A stretch of 64,000 nt of DNA from Cordilura impudica (GCA_963682025.1 OY821518.1:31390032-31454031); one strand, 5' to 3'. Shown: positions 44,556-57,714, counted from the stretch's first letter. The notes: a model not told the origin generated them from the letters alone. Program-made: numbers and translations.

Positions 44556-47500
44556 TTAAATTAAATTAAATTAAATTAAATTAAATTAAATTAAATTAAA
44601 TTAAATTAAATTAAATTAAATTAAATTAAATTAAATTAAATTAAATTAAATTAAATTAAATTAAATTAAATTAAATTAAATTAAATTAAATTAAATTAAA
44701 TTAAATTAAATTAAATTAAATTAAATTAAATTAAATTAAATTAAATTAAATTAAATTAAATTAAATTAAATTAAATTAAATTAAATTAAATTAAATTAAA
44801 TTAAATTAAATTAAATTAAATTAAATTAAATTAAATTAAATTAAATTAAATTAAATTAAATTAAATTAAATTAAATTAAATTAAATTAAATTAAATTAAA
44901 TTAAATTAAATTAAATTAAATTAAATTAAATTAAATTAAATTAAATTAAATTAAATTAAATTAAATTAAATTAAATTAAATTAAATTAAATTAAATTAAA
45001 TTAAATTAAATTAAATTAAATTAAATTAAATTAAATTAAATTAAATTAAATTAAATTAAATTAAATTAAATTAAATTAAATTAAATTAAATTAAATTAAA
45101 TTAAATTAAATTAAATTAAATTAAATTAAATTAAATTAAATTAAATTAAATTAAATTAAATTAAATTAAATTAAATTAAATTAAATTAAATTAAATTAAA
45201 TTAAATTAAATTAAATTAAATTAAATTAAATTAAATTAAATTAAATTAAATTAAATTAAATTAAATTAAATTAAATTAAATTAAATTAAATTAAATTAAA
45301 TTAAATTAAATTAAATTAAATTAAATTAAATTAAATTAAATTAAATTAAATTAAATTAAATTAAATTAAATTAAATTAAATTAAATTAAATTAAATTAAA
45401 TTAAATTAAATTAAATTAAATTAAATTAAATTAAATTAAATTAAATTAAATTAAATTAAATTAAATTAAATTAAATTAAATTAAATTAAATTAAATTAAA
45501 TTAAATTAAATTAAATTAAATTAAATTAAATTAAATTAAATTAAATTAAATTAAATTAAATTAAATTAAATTAAATTAAATTAAATTAAATTAAATTAAA
45601 TTAAATTAAATTAAATTAAATTAAATTAAATTAAATTAAATTAAATTAAATTAAATTAAATTAAATTAAATTAAATTAAATTAAATTAAATTAAATTAAA
45701 TTAAATTAAATTAAATTAAATTAAATTAAATTAAATTAAATTAAATTAAATTAAATTAAATTAAATTAAATTAAATTAAATTAAATTAAATTAAATTAAA
45801 TTAAATTAAATTAAATTAAATTAAATTAAATTAAATTAAATTAAATTAAATTAAATTAAATTAAATTAAATTAAATTAAATTAAATTAAATTAAATTAAA
45901 TTAAATTAAATTAAATTAAATTAAATTAAATTAAATTAAATTAAATTAAATTAAATTAAATTAAATTAAATTAAATTAAATTAAATTAAATTAAATTAAA
46001 TTAAATTAAATTAAATTAAATTAAATTAAATTAAATTAAATTAAATTAAATTAAATTAAATTAAATTAAATTAAATTAAATTAAATTAAATTAAATTAAA
46101 TTAAATTAAATTAAATTAAATTAAATTAAATTAAATTAAATTAAATTAAATTAAATTAAATTAAATTAAATTAAATTAAATTAAATTAAATTAAATTAAA
46201 TTAAATTAAATTAAATTAAATTAAATTAAATTAAATTAAATTAAATTAAATTAAATTAAATTAAATTAAATTAAATTAAATTAAATTAAATTAAATTAAA
46301 TTAAATTAAATTAAATTAAATTAAATTAAATTAAATTAAATTAAATTAAATTAAATTAAATTAAATTAAATTAAATTAAATTAAATTAAATTAAATTAAA
46401 TTAAATTAAATTAAATTAAATTAAATTAAATTAAATTAAATTAAATTAAATTAAATTAAATTAAATTAAATTAAATTAAATTAAATTAAATTAAATTAAA
46501 TTAAATTAAATTAAATTAAATTAAATTAAATTAAATTAAATTAAATTAAATTAAATTAAATTAAATTAAATTAAATTAAATTAAATTAAATTAAATTAAA
46601 TTAAATTAAATTAAATTAAATTAAATTAAATTAAATTAAATTAAATTAAATTAAATTAAATTAAATTAAATTAAATTAAATTAAATTAAATTAAATTAAA
46701 TTAAATTAAATTAAATTAAATTAAATTAAATTAAATTAAATTAAATTAAATTAAATTAAATTAAATTAAATTAAATTAAATTAAATTAAATTAAATTAAA
46801 TTAAATTAAATTAAATTAAATTAAATTAAATTAAATTAAATTAAATTAAATTAAATTAAATTAAATTAAATTAAATTAAATTAAATTAAATTAAATTAAA
46901 TTAAATTAAATTAAATTAAATTAAATTAAATTAAATTAAATTAAATTAAATTAAATTAAATTAAATTAAATTAAATTAAATTAAATTAAATTAAATTAAA
47001 TTAAATTAAATTAAATTAAATTAAATTAAATTAAATTAAATTAAATTAAATTAAATTAAATTAAATTAAATTAAATTAAATTAAATTAAATTAAATTAAA
47101 TTAAATTAAATTAAATTAAATTAAATTAAATTAAATTAAATTAAATTAAATTAAATTAAATTAAATTAAATTAAATTAAATTAAATTAAATTAAATTAAA
47201 TTAAATTAAATTAAATTAAATTAAATTAAATTAAATTAAATTAAATTAAATTAAATTAAATTAAATTAAATTAAATTAAATTAAATTAAATTAAATTAAA
47301 TTAAATTAAATTAAATTAAATTAAATTAAATTAAATTAAATTAAATTAAATTAAATTAAATTAAATTAAATTAAATTAAATTAAATTAAATTAAATTAAA
47401 TTAAATTAAATTAAATTAAATTAAATTAAATTAAATTAAATTAAATTAAATTAAATTAAATTAAATTAAATTAAATTAAATTAAATTAAATTAAATTAAA

Positions 47501-50315
47501 TTAAATTAAATTAAATTAAATTAAATTAAATTAAATTAAATTAAATTAAATTAAATTAAATTAAATTAAATTAAATTAAATTAAATTAAATTAAATTAAA
47601 TTAAATTAAATTAAATTAAATTAAATTAAATTAAATTAAATTAAATTAAATTAAATTAAATTAAATTAAATTAAATTAAATTAAATTAAATTAAATTAAA
47701 TTAAATTAAATTAAATTAAATTAAATTAAATTAAATTAAATTAAATTAAATTAAATTAAATTAAATTAAATTAAATTAAATTAAATTAAATTAAATTAAA
47801 TTAAATTAAATTAAATTAAATTAAATTAAATTAAATTAAATTAAATTAAATTAAATTAAATTAAATTAAATTAAATTAAATTAAATTAAATTAAATTAAA
47901 TTAAATTAAATTAAATTAAATTAAATTAAATTAAATTAAATTAAATTAAATTAAATTAAATTAAATTAAATTAAATTAAATTAAATTAAATTAAATTAAA
48001 TTAAATTAAATTAAATTAAATTAAATTAAATTAAATTAAATTAAATTAAATTAAATTAAATTAAATTAAATTAAATTAAATTAAATTAAATTAAATTAAA
48101 TTAAATTAAATTAAATTAAATTAAATTAAATTAAATTAAATTAAATTAAATTAAATTAAATTAAATTAAATTAAATTAAATTAAATTAAATTAAATTAAA
48201 TTAAATTAAATTAAATTAAATTAAATTAAATTAAATTAAATTAAATTAAATTAAATTAAATTAAATTAAATTAAATTAAATTAAATTAAATTAAATTAAA
48301 TTAAATTAAATTAAATTAAATTAAATTAAATTAAATTAAATTAAATTAAATTAAATTAAATTAAATTAAATTAAATTAAATTAAATTAAATTAAATTAAA
48401 TTAAATTAAATTAAATTAAATTAAATTAAATTAAATTAAATTAAATTAAATTAAATTAAATTAAATTAAATTAAATTAAATTAAATTAAATTAAATTAAA
48501 TTAAATTAAATTAAATTAAATTAAATTAAATTAAATTAAATTAAATTAAATTAAATTAAATTAAATTAAATTAAATTAAATTAAATTAAATTAAATTAAA
48601 TTAAATTAAATTAAATTAAATTAAATTAAATTAAATTAAATTAAATTAAATTAAATTAAATTAAATTAAATTAAATTAAATTAAATTAAATTAAATTAAA
48701 TTAAATTAAATTAAATTAAATTAAATTAAATTAAATTAAATTAAATTAAATTAAATTAAATTAAATTAAATTAAATTAAATTAAATTAAATTAAATTAAA
48801 TTAAATTAAATTAAATTAAATTAAATTAAATTAAATTAAATTAAATTAAATTAAATTAAATTAAATTAAATTAAATTAAATTAAATTAAATTAAATTAAA
48901 TTAAATTAAATTAAATTAAATTAAATTAAATTAAATTAAATTAAATTAAATTAAATTAAATTAAATTAAATTAAATTAAATTAAATTAAATTAAATTAAA
49001 TTAAATTAAATTAAATTAAATTAAATTAAATTAAATTAAATTAAATTAAATTAAATTAAATTAAATTAAATTAAATTAAATTAAATTAAATTAAATTAAA
49101 TTAAATTAAATTAAATTAAATTAAATTAAATTAAATTAAATTAAATTAAATTAAATTAAATTAAATTAAATTAAATTAAATTAAATTAAATTAAATTAAA
49201 TTAAATTAAATTAAATTAAATTAAATTAAATTAAATTAAATTAAATTAAATTAAATTAAATTAAATTAAATTAAATTAAATTAAATTAAATTAAATTAAA
49301 TTAAATTAAATTAAATTAAATTAAATTAAATTAAATTAAATTAAATTAAATTAAATTAAATTAAATTAAATTAAATTAAATTAAATTAAATTAAATTAAA
49401 TTAAATTAAATTAAATTAAATTAAATTAAATTAAATTAAATTAAATTAAATTAAATTAAATTAAATTAAATTAAATTAAATTAAATTAAATTAAATTAAA
49501 TTAAATTAAATTAAATTAAATTAAATTAAATTAAATTAAATTAAATTAAATTAAATTAAATTAAATTAAATTAAATTAAATTAAATTAAATTAAATTAAA
49601 TTAAATTAAATTAAATTAAATTAAATTAAATTAAATTAAATTAAATTAAATTAAATTAAATTAAATTAAATTAAATTAAATTAAATTAAATTAAATTAAA
49701 TTAAATTAAATTAAATTAAATTAAATTAAATTAAATTAAATTAAATTAAATTAAATTAAATTAAATTAAATTAAATTAAATTAAATTAAATTAAATTAAA
49801 TTAAATTAAATTAAATTAAATTAAATTAAATTAAATTAAATTAAATTAAATTAAATTAAATTAAATTAAATTAAATTAAATTAAATTAAATTAAATTAAA
49901 TTAAATTAAATTAAATTAAATTAAATTAAATTAAATTAAATTAAATTAAATTAAATTAAATTAAATTAAATTAAATTAAATTAAATTAAATTAAATTAAA
50001 TTAAATTAAATTAAATTAAATTAAATTAAATTAAATTAAATTAAATTAAATTAAATTAAATTAAATTAAATTAAATTAAATTAAATTAAATTAAATTAAA
50101 TTAAATTAAATTAAATTAAATTAAATTAAATTAAATTAAATTAAATTAAATTAAATTAAATTAAATTAAATTAAATTAAATTAAATTAAATTAAATTAAA
50201 TTAAATTAAATTAAATTAAATTAAATTAAATTAAATTAAATTAAATTAAATTAAATTAAATTAAATTAAATTAAATTAAATTAAATTAAATTAAATTAAA
50301 TTAAATTAAATTAAA
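44556..50315. repeat. (TTAAA)1152 pentanucleotide array, apparently perfect
   Basis: 5760 bp in which every line I read is the same TTAAA phase, from the first unit at 44556 to an A-rich break at 50316. I saw no interruption. No other array in the window is this uniform. Confidence 0.97.
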
Positions 50316-50437
50316 AAAAAAAATAAAAATTACAGAATATGAAAATAATTAAAATCATACATAACATCGAATATATAAAAAAGTTAAGGAAAAATTGACT
50401 AACAAAGCAAAGAGGAAGAAAAAAAAAATAAATAAAA

Positions 50438-53142
50438 TTATGCATAGAATTTAAAAATTTGTTTCTTAAACTGTTGGGCGTTGTTTATAAATTTAAGATT
50501 TGATGGTAGCGAGTTCCAAAGACGGAAATTTTGAAATTTTGAAAGAGAGTTTTCGTATTTGATAGGCCGTATGTCATTGGTCCTTTCAGAGCGCGTGAGT
50601 TCAAATTTTCCATATAGATACATTGGATGGCGAGTGAATATAACCTTATGTAACAGTATCAATGTTCTAATGTTCAACAGATCAGAAAAGGTTACGCCAT
50701 AAAGCTTTTTAGAGTACTGAGAAATGTGGTCATATTTTCCCAAGCTAAAAACATATCTTAATATGGAGTTATGCGTTGATAGAAGTTTTCTACTACTTCT
50801 GGAATCACTTTTCGCATATATTTCGCATCCATATAACAATGTGGGGATGAGATAAGTTTTAGCAATTAATATACGAATTTTTTGTGGTGTAAAGTATTGG
50901 GTATGCCATAAAGTCCGTAACATTGAAAAAGTTTTCCCTGAAGCAATGTTTAGGTAGTCAGACCATGTCAGTGAGCCGTTAAAAGTAACACCAAGATTTT
51001 TCGCGGTTTGTACTATTTTTATTCGTTGATTATTCAGAAGTAATATTGGCTCCTGGGGCAAGATCAATGTTCTTTTGGCTTATATTAAACATTTAGACTT
51101 GAGAGGATTTAGACACAGTCCGTTCGCATTTGCCCATCCGTTGATTCTCTCAAGCTCCATGTTAATATTTTCAATGCAATTGTTTATATTATCGATGTGA
51201 CTACTGACATAGAGTTGCACATCGAGTTGCATATCTGAGTATTGCAGTTATCGAGGTAGATCATTAACATATATCGTAAAAAGTAGAGGTCCAAGTATAG
51301 AACCATGCGGCACACCCTTTAAAACTGGCAAAGAATAAGAAGTTTTATTATTTACAAAGACAGACTGAGAGCGACCTGATAAATACGATGATAACAATCG
51401 AGTAGAAAATAAAGAGAAATTAAACATTTTATGTAGCTTAAAGCAAAGAACATCATGATCTACCATATCAAAAGCTTTGGAATGATCCAGTAGAACAAGT
51501 AGTGCTACGTCACCAGCATCGATACGTCGCCGTATTTCTTCAGAAACATCAATTAAAGCCGCTATGCAACTGTGCTTTGGTCTAAATCCGGATTGTCTGT
51601 TCGTTAATAAATTATTATCATTAATGAATTTATTTAATTGTTGATGGAGTAAACGTTCAAATACTTTTGATAAATAAGGTAAGATGGCAATAGGTCGATA
51701 TTCTTTGCTAGATTTAGGTATTGGTATTATTTTAGCAAACTTCCAGTTTGTAGGGAAAATGCATTTTGTAATTATATTATTGAATATATAAGTGACAATT
51801 GGTGTATAATTATTTTTAAAAATTTATGGTGAAGTTCATCAAACCCAACTGCGTTTGATTTAATAGCAACACATGTGGCCAATACATCTGCTTCACATAC
51901 ACAATCAAAGCTAAATGGGTTGCAGCTAATATTAGAGGGTAGATTTTGGTCATAATAACCGGCATTAGGAGTAACATTTGGAAGTTTTGTGAAAGCCTTA
52001 TTTATCTCATGAATGTTAACATCAGTTTCTACTCTGCAAGGTGATTTACCTATACCAATTTCACGTATGACTCTCCACGTTTTCTTAGATCCGATTGCAG
52101 ATGAAAAACGATGCGAATAGAATTCAGATTTTGCGTTTTTTATTTTCATATTAGCATCTCTTCGTGCATTTTTAAATTCTATATGCAAATTATCAGTTTT
52201 AAAAATTTTCCACCTTTTATAAGCAAAATCTCTTCGAGCAATTGCCGTTTTAATTTCCCTACTGAACCATGGTTTATTCTTAAAGTCCTGTTTAAACGTT
52301 TTAACTGGAACTGACTTTTTAAAAACGTTTAGTATGTTGTGTTCTAAAAAATTGAGCTGATCATCCACTGAGGGCATATAATAGATTGAATCCCAATCAA
52401 TACTGTAAAACTCACGGGTCAGAACATTATCGTTTATTTTATGAAAGTCATAATAAGTAACTCTTTCGGATACATACTGCAGCCGGAAGTCATAAGACAG
52501 AAAAACAAGATCATGTTTGGAGAAACATGATGCCGATAACTGGTCATATAGCAAAACTTTGTTCGTATTACTGACAAAAAATATGTCCAGTAATGTGCTA
52601 TTTGTAGCAGTGTAATGAGTTGGAGTTATGGTATTTGTTGGTGTAAAGCCAATAGATTGCATGTCATTTATTAGCCGGTTTTCAATAAGTATGTTTGAAT
52701 TAAAATCCCCACATATTATTACATCATCGTATTTCACAGTGAGGGTATTAAGTTTTTCCAAAAAATTGCCTGTATTTACTCTACAATTAGGTCTGTAAAC
52801 AGATCCAACAAGTAATTTTTTACCACCGGCTACAATTTCAACAAATAAGTATTCTATTTTAGTATTTATATTGTTATGCGAATTATCATTTTGATTATAT
52901 AAGTTATCAAAATCGTTTGAATTGCTGCATATTTTACTTATTATACAAGGAGTTTCCCGATCACAACGACATATTTGGAAGTTGTTTAAGGTAACAATAT
53001 CATCTGGAATAGATTCCTTGAACCATGTTTCAGATACATATATAATGTCAACGCCGGACCTCTCAAATATATAACGAAATTCATCTATTTTTGGTCTTAA
53101 ACTCTGAGCATAAATGGTGGCAATAGGAGACCATTCTGCGAT
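50438..53142 (-). pseudogene. LINE ORF2 (endonuclease-reverse transcriptase), multiply broken
   Basis: The apurinic-type endonuclease region has SLRPKIDEF, an IYVSETWF motif, VGSVYRPN and ICGDFNSN (53120-52690). The reverse transcriptase follows, with FAKIIPIPKSSKEYRPIA, a LLDHSKAFDMVDHD motif and KGVPHGSILGPLLF (normally PQGS). The C-terminal region (51067-50438) has KNLGVTFNGSLTWSDY and LIPTLLYGCE. Frames change near 51800, and a stop lies at 51249-51251. The catalytic YADD box is lost: the sequence reads SDMQL then DVQLYV with no YAD between (about 51200-51230). The clade is jockey/CR1-like, uncertain. Confidence 0.85.
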
Positions 53143-53289
53143 ATGGAACGCGATCCAAATATCACAATATATATTGAACGTGTAACAGTGCCCCTAGATT
53201 GTTGAAATGCCTCTGAAACATATTTTATACACACAAAATTTTGATAATCTTATCAGTGGTCCAATTTTTTTTTTAGCAAAAATCAATAT

Positions 53290-54030
53290 CTCAAAAGCTG
53301 AGAACGCCTTGGAACAAGTCTAGTTTAGTGCCTATACCCCGATTTTTTAATTTTTTTGAAGGGGATAGTTGCTTTTGGTGTGATTTAGGAGAAATAGTTT
53401 TTTTCGGTCGGACCTATTTTCGGAGTTATGGACCGACAAACTGACCTTGATTTGTACATAACTTTGTTAATTATTACCGGATTTCAGCAATATATATATC
53501 ATTGGAAAGCTTACTTGAGTGCCTCTCATGTGGTATTTCATTTTTAACCCAAACCATTAACCCATTATGAACCTATTGATTTTTTGTATTTTTTAACAAT
53601 TTTTTTTTTGGAAACATCCCATTATCTCATAAAATGATCTATATAATGTTGATATTTACATCAACTGTGTGATAGTGGGTCCAATAGCTTCATTTCGATG
53701 TATATTTTGACTTCTTGGCCATCTTAGGACCGGAGATATTAGGGATTTTACCTACACTTTTTAATTTTTTCGCGAAATTAACCCATAACATATTATACTA
53801 TTATTCTAGTATAATGATATATATATTGCTGAAATCCGATAATAATTAACAAAGTTATGTAGAAATCAAGGTCAAACTTTTGTCGGTCCATATCTCCGAA
53901 AATGGGTACGACTGAAAACAAAACTATTTCTCCTAAATCGCACCAACAGCCCCTATCACCTCCAAAAAAAATTAAAGAAATTGGGGAGTAGCCACTAAAC
54001 TAGGCTTAAGCCAACGCCTTTTTTCTTTTA
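53290..54030. repeat. Foldback element with ~215-230-bp arms
   Basis: Left arm about 53290-53515, right arm about 53800-54030, strongly complementary throughout. For example TAACTTTGTTAATTATTACC pairs with the inverse near 53840-53865, and AGGAGAAATAGTTTT with AAAACTATTTCTCCT. The loop (53516-53799) shows no frame. It sits about 0.8 kb upstream of the exon at 54834. Confidence 0.85.
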
Positions 54031-54399
54031 CTAAACTAAAAATTTTCTTAATTATTTTTATGTACGGCAAATTTGTAATTTTAGACCGAAACAAACCAGA
54101 ATCGCATATATTATCTACCAATATTCGTACGTTTTTATATATTAACTACACAAAAAATGTAATTAATTTGAATCGCCCTGTATACAAAAACACCCTATTG
54201 CATCCTAACACTTAACAACTTTGTTATTCTTTTTTGACAGTTTCTTTTCCAAAAAACAAAAATCCCAAAACAAATCGGAAAATACATAATCAGCGAGATA
54301 TATCATGCGCATTTAAAGGAAAATATATTGTGCAAAACTTATCAAGAAAAAAAAAGAAACAGTAGCTCTTTGGTCGGCAAATAGATATTTTTAATAAAA
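54031..54399. other. Region upstream of the second host gene
   Basis: AT-rich, no repeat terminus recognised. May contain regulatory sequence. Confidence 0.35.
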
Positions 54400-54833
54400 A
54401 AAACTGATTAGATTGGAATTGTCAGACGAAGTGGTCAGAAGCTAAAATCGTAACAGTGTGAATAGAACAGCGGCAGCAGTGTTTAAATAAGGAATAAAGT
54501 GCAAAGTGAAAATTACCAAAAAAAAAAAAAAAAAAACAATTTTTTCGAGTATATTCTGTAAAACAGAATTCCTTAACAAAATCAAACGATAAAATTAAAA
54601 AAATAAAAACTAATAAAATTTATTAATAAGTATATAAAAAAAGAAAAAAAGTCAACAGAAATCATTACAATCTACAATATCAATATCATTTTATTTTTCT
54701 TTCCCAAAATTTTCCGTTTTGTATTTTCGGTGAAATATAACAAAAAAAGAAAAAACAATTTTATCTCACATTCGTTTCTCGAAAAAACTATATATCCCAA
54801 AATCGTAAAAAATCATTAAACTAAAACAAAGCT
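54400..54833 (+). promoter_or_regulatory. Probable 5' UTR of the second host gene
   Basis: A-rich sequence with features common in fly leaders (GCGGCAGCAGTG at 54471, GGAATAAAGTGCAAAGTG at 54491) directly before the start codon. The transcription start could not be placed. Confidence 0.4.
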
Positions 54834-54892
54834 ATGGATATTTTAAAGAAAATGTTCCAACAAAACGAAGAAGGGGCTCAAAAGGATATGGA
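54834..54892 (+). CDS. First coding exon of an unrecognised host gene
   Basis: ATG at 54834 opens a 19-codon stretch plus two bases (MDILKKMFQQNEEGAQKDM) that ends at a consensus donor GTAAGT (54893-54898), phase 2. The peptide is charged and helix-prone, with no signal peptide. I do not recognise the family and see no second exon before the window ends, so the gene product is unknown. The intron contains a Tc1 element and further repeats. Evidence is limited to an A-rich leader, a clean start context and a perfect donor. Confidence 0.5.
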
Positions 54893-55545
54893 GTAAGTTG
54901 CTTTTTTTTTTTTTGTTAATAAATTCCTACAAATTCATTATCAATTTATTACAACACAAACAATAAAGATTGTACATAATTGCATAAAAATCATTCATTC
55001 ATTATTTTCATCATATACGCTTTTTCATAGCAGACACTTTTAGGGTGACCAGCTGAAAAAATTTCCAATAAAAGATCAATAAATCACCTGCTTCGTTTTT
55101 GTAACACATCTTTGAGTATATACTTTTTATTTCTTGTGTTTTGAAAAGAGATGGTGTTAAATTTTATGAGGATACATGCTTGACTTTTTATTAGTGGAGG
55201 CTGCGCACTTTTTATATGGATTTTTGCAATAATGTTTTCGGGATATTTTTGTTGTATCTATGTCAGATAAATAAAATAAATAAATATTTCGTTTTGAAAT
55301 AACTCATCATTGGTTATTTAATGGGGATGGTATGTCATCATGATATTTCAGAAACCTTTCTGGCTATGTACATTCTTGTATATAATTTGCAACACTCAAA
55401 AAAGTAGTGTAGAAAAATAACACAAAAATTATATATTCCTAGAGCTTATATAAGAGTATGTTTTTTAAATAGACGGTGTTGCGATTTGCTAGAATTGTTT
55501 CCATTTTTAATACTCCTCACATATACCTGAGTTAGACATTTTACT
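54893..55545 (+). other. Start of the intron of the second host gene
   Basis: Begins GTAAGTTG. No repeat or coding signature seen before the Tc1 element at 55548. Confidence 0.4.
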
Positions 55546-55547
55546 TA

Positions 55548-57220
55548 CAGTGTACAGCAAAAGTCTAGGTACCCCAGTTTAATTAAAATAGTTTGTAAAA
55601 TATGTATATCCAAAAATGTATAAAAAAATAAGTTGTATTTATTTTTCTCCCATGTATTAACATCTATTCTACAACATAACAAAAAATTATAAACATGTTC
55701 AGCAAAACAAAAAAGATATAATTCGGAAATCATGAAAACTCCTTATTTTTATGCAGCAAAAGTCTTGGTACCCTTTAGAAAAAAAGAAAATTAATCAAAA
55801 TATAAATTGATATTGTATTACAATGCTTTACTTAATATTTTGTAGGAGATCCCTTAAGGCGTAAAACTTCGTTTAAACGATTTGGCATTGAGTAAACAAG
55901 TTTTTTTGTGTACTCTCCGGATATTTGCTGCCATTCACTCAAAAGCACATCTTTCAGCTGATTTTATTAGAAATCTTCTGGCATCGCAGTCGTTCTTCCA
56001 AGTGATCCCACAAGTGATCAATTGGATTCATATCGGGACTTTGCGAAGGGGTTTTAAGCATATGGGGTGTGTTGTATGCTATCCACATCTTAACGTCAGC
56101 AACAGTGTGCTTAGGATCATTGTCCTGGTGGAAGTAATAATCATTACGAATTTTCAATTTTTCAGCAGTTTGGTTAAGATTATTTTTCAGAATATTAAGG
56201 TAAACCGTTTTGTTCATTATTTCGTCGATAAATACCAAATAACCTACTCCTGCTGCTGACATACAGCCCCAAACCATGACACCACCACCTCCATGCTTCA
56301 CTGTTTTACGCGTGTTCTTCGGCTTAAGTTCTTCCAAAGGTTTTCTCCATACCAGAACACGTCCATCTGAGCCCAAAATATTGTATTTTGATTCGTCCGA
56401 GAATATAACCTTATCCCAAAACTCATTTGTTTTGCTTTTGTATTCGTTGGCGAAATCTGTACGCTTCTTTCTATTTGTTTCGTTAACGAAAGGCTTTTTG
56501 CGAGCTGTACGAGCATTGTAACCGGCCCTTTTGATTGATCTACGTACTGTGTCTGCAGAAACACTCTTGTCAAAAGATTCCTTCAACTCTGCAGCTATCT
56601 TAGGTGCACTTGTAAATGGATCCTTTTTAATAATAGCCTCTATTTTTCTTTCATCTCTATTACTTAACTTTGGGGGACGTCCAGTTCGTGGTTTATTCTC
56701 AATTCTTTTTTCTTTTTTAAAGCGGTTTATAATTTTTTGTATAGTCGATTTGCTTCTTTTTACTATGTTAGAAATTTCGGAGTAGGATTTTCCTGTTTTG
56801 TGGCTATTTATTATTAATTCTCGTTCCTCAATTGTTAATTCCTTTCTAAACATTTTTTTTGAATCACTTTACTTCATTTTAATTAATAAAACACTACTTT
56901 TTTAAACTTCATTACAAATATAATTGCTTTTAAAATGTTCCGTTATGAATAATAAAAGAGAATTTTTAAAAACAATAGAGTTGCCAACACTTTTCCAAAA
57001 ATGTTTTAAATGGGTACCAAGACTTCTGCTGTGTAAAAATATGGAGTTTCCATGATTTTCGAATTAAATATTTTTTGTTTTGCTGAACATGTTTCTAATT
57101 TTTTGTTATGTTGTGGAATAGATGTTAATACATGGGAGAAAAATAAATATAACTTATTTTTTTTATGAATTTTTTGACATATTTTACAAACTGGGGTACC
57201 TTGACTTTTGCTGCACTCTG
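55548..57220 (-). mobile_element. Tc1-like transposon with long IR/DR-type termini
   Basis: Flanked by TA on both sides (55546-55547, 57221-57222). The inverted arms are about 220 bp. Each arm holds two direct repeats of CAGCAAAAGTC(T)NGGTACC: outer at 55555 and 57192-57213, inner at 55754-55774 and 57012-57032. This is the IR/DR layout seen in Sleeping Beauty-like members. A transposase gene lies on the minus strand. Confidence 0.92.
55954..56853 (-). CDS. Tc1-like transposase, C-terminally shifted, DD34D
   Basis: 299 residues from the ATG at 56853. Two helix-turn-helix regions occupy about residues 1-115 (ELTIEERELIINSHKTGKS, then GRPPKLSNRDERKI between them). The catalytic domain shows IFSDESKYNILGSDGR (first Asp), VKHGGGGVMVWGCMS, YYFHQDNDPKHT (second Asp) and SPDMNPIDHLWDHLEE. 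The third position, 34 residues after the second Asp, is Asp (GAT) where Tc1 members carry Glu. A one-base deletion near 55962 shifts the frame, so the last ~40 residues are lost; they continue in another frame to about 55850. Usual length is about 340 residues. The copy is young but probably inactive. Confidence 0.9.
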   Translation of the reverse strand: MFRKELTIEERELIINSHKTGKSYSEISNIVKRSKSTIQKIINRFKKEKRIENKPRTGRPPKLSNRDERKIEAIIKKDPFTSAPKIAAELKESFDKSVSADTVRRSIKRAGYNARTARKKPFVNETNRKKRTDFANEYKSKTNEFWDKVIFSDESKYNILGSDGRVLVWRKPLEELKPKNTRKTVKHGGGGVMVWGCMSAAGVGYLVFIDEIMNKTVYLNILKNNLNQTAEKLKIRNDYYFHQDNDPKHTVADVKMWIAYNTPHMLKTPSQSPDMNPIDHLWDHLEERLRCQKISNKIS

Positions 57221-57239
57221 TATATCTCATCGTAATAAT

Positions 57240-57583
57240 ATATATTGCCTTTTATCATAAAAGTCGGAAAATAATATTTATTTTTGATTTTTATTATTAC
57301 GAGGGAAAATAGCAATTATTTTTAGGTTTTTATTGTTTAAGACATTTTTTTGATTTTTATTCCCTTTATATTAACTCGTAGTGTCTGCTTGTTTCATTTT
57401 CAATCAATCATTTAATTACATGATGGTAAATTAATTTACAAATATAATGAAAACTTGGTTTTTATGGGTTGGTTTTTTATTTTTTCAAACAAAAACTACA
57501 ATTAGTAATTCTTTTTTATTTTTTTTAGCAAAAATTTGTTGACACTTTTTCACTTTTTTTTTTTTTTGTTGATTTCACATTTT
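57240..57583. other. Intronic interval
   Basis: AT-rich with T runs; no feature recognised. Confidence 0.35.
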
Positions 57584-57714
57584 ATATACCCTATACTACT
57601 ATGTGGTCAGGGTATAATGAGTTTGTGCTGATGCTTGTAACTACCAAAAATATTTAAGTCGATTTAGCGTTTTCCGTCCGTCTGTCCGTCTATCCGTCAG
57701 TATGTCCATTAGGG

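Larger units (their letters stand above)
44460..53142 (-). mobile_element. 5'-truncated LINE whose 3' UTR holds a giant TTAAA array
   Basis: A near-identical 15-bp flank (ATGGATCACGATCCA at 44445 and ATGGAACGCGATCCA at 53143; 13/15) is a target duplication. Minus-strand order: endonuclease, reverse transcriptase, C-terminal domain (stop near 50438), 3' UTR, then an AAATAAATACAAATACAAA-type tail at about 44470-44500. The array at 44556-50315 lies between the stop codon and this tail. Without it the LINE is about 2.9 kb and lacks ORF1. Confidence 0.75.
44383..53199. mobile_element. Small MITE split by a LINE
   Basis: AGGGCCCTGTTACACGTTCA at 44383 faces the inverse ATTGAACGTGTAACAGTGCC at 53175-53194. 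The two parts (44383-44459 and 53158-53199) make an element of about 120 bp once the LINE is removed. It has no coding capacity. The superfamily is uncertain. Confidence 0.65.
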
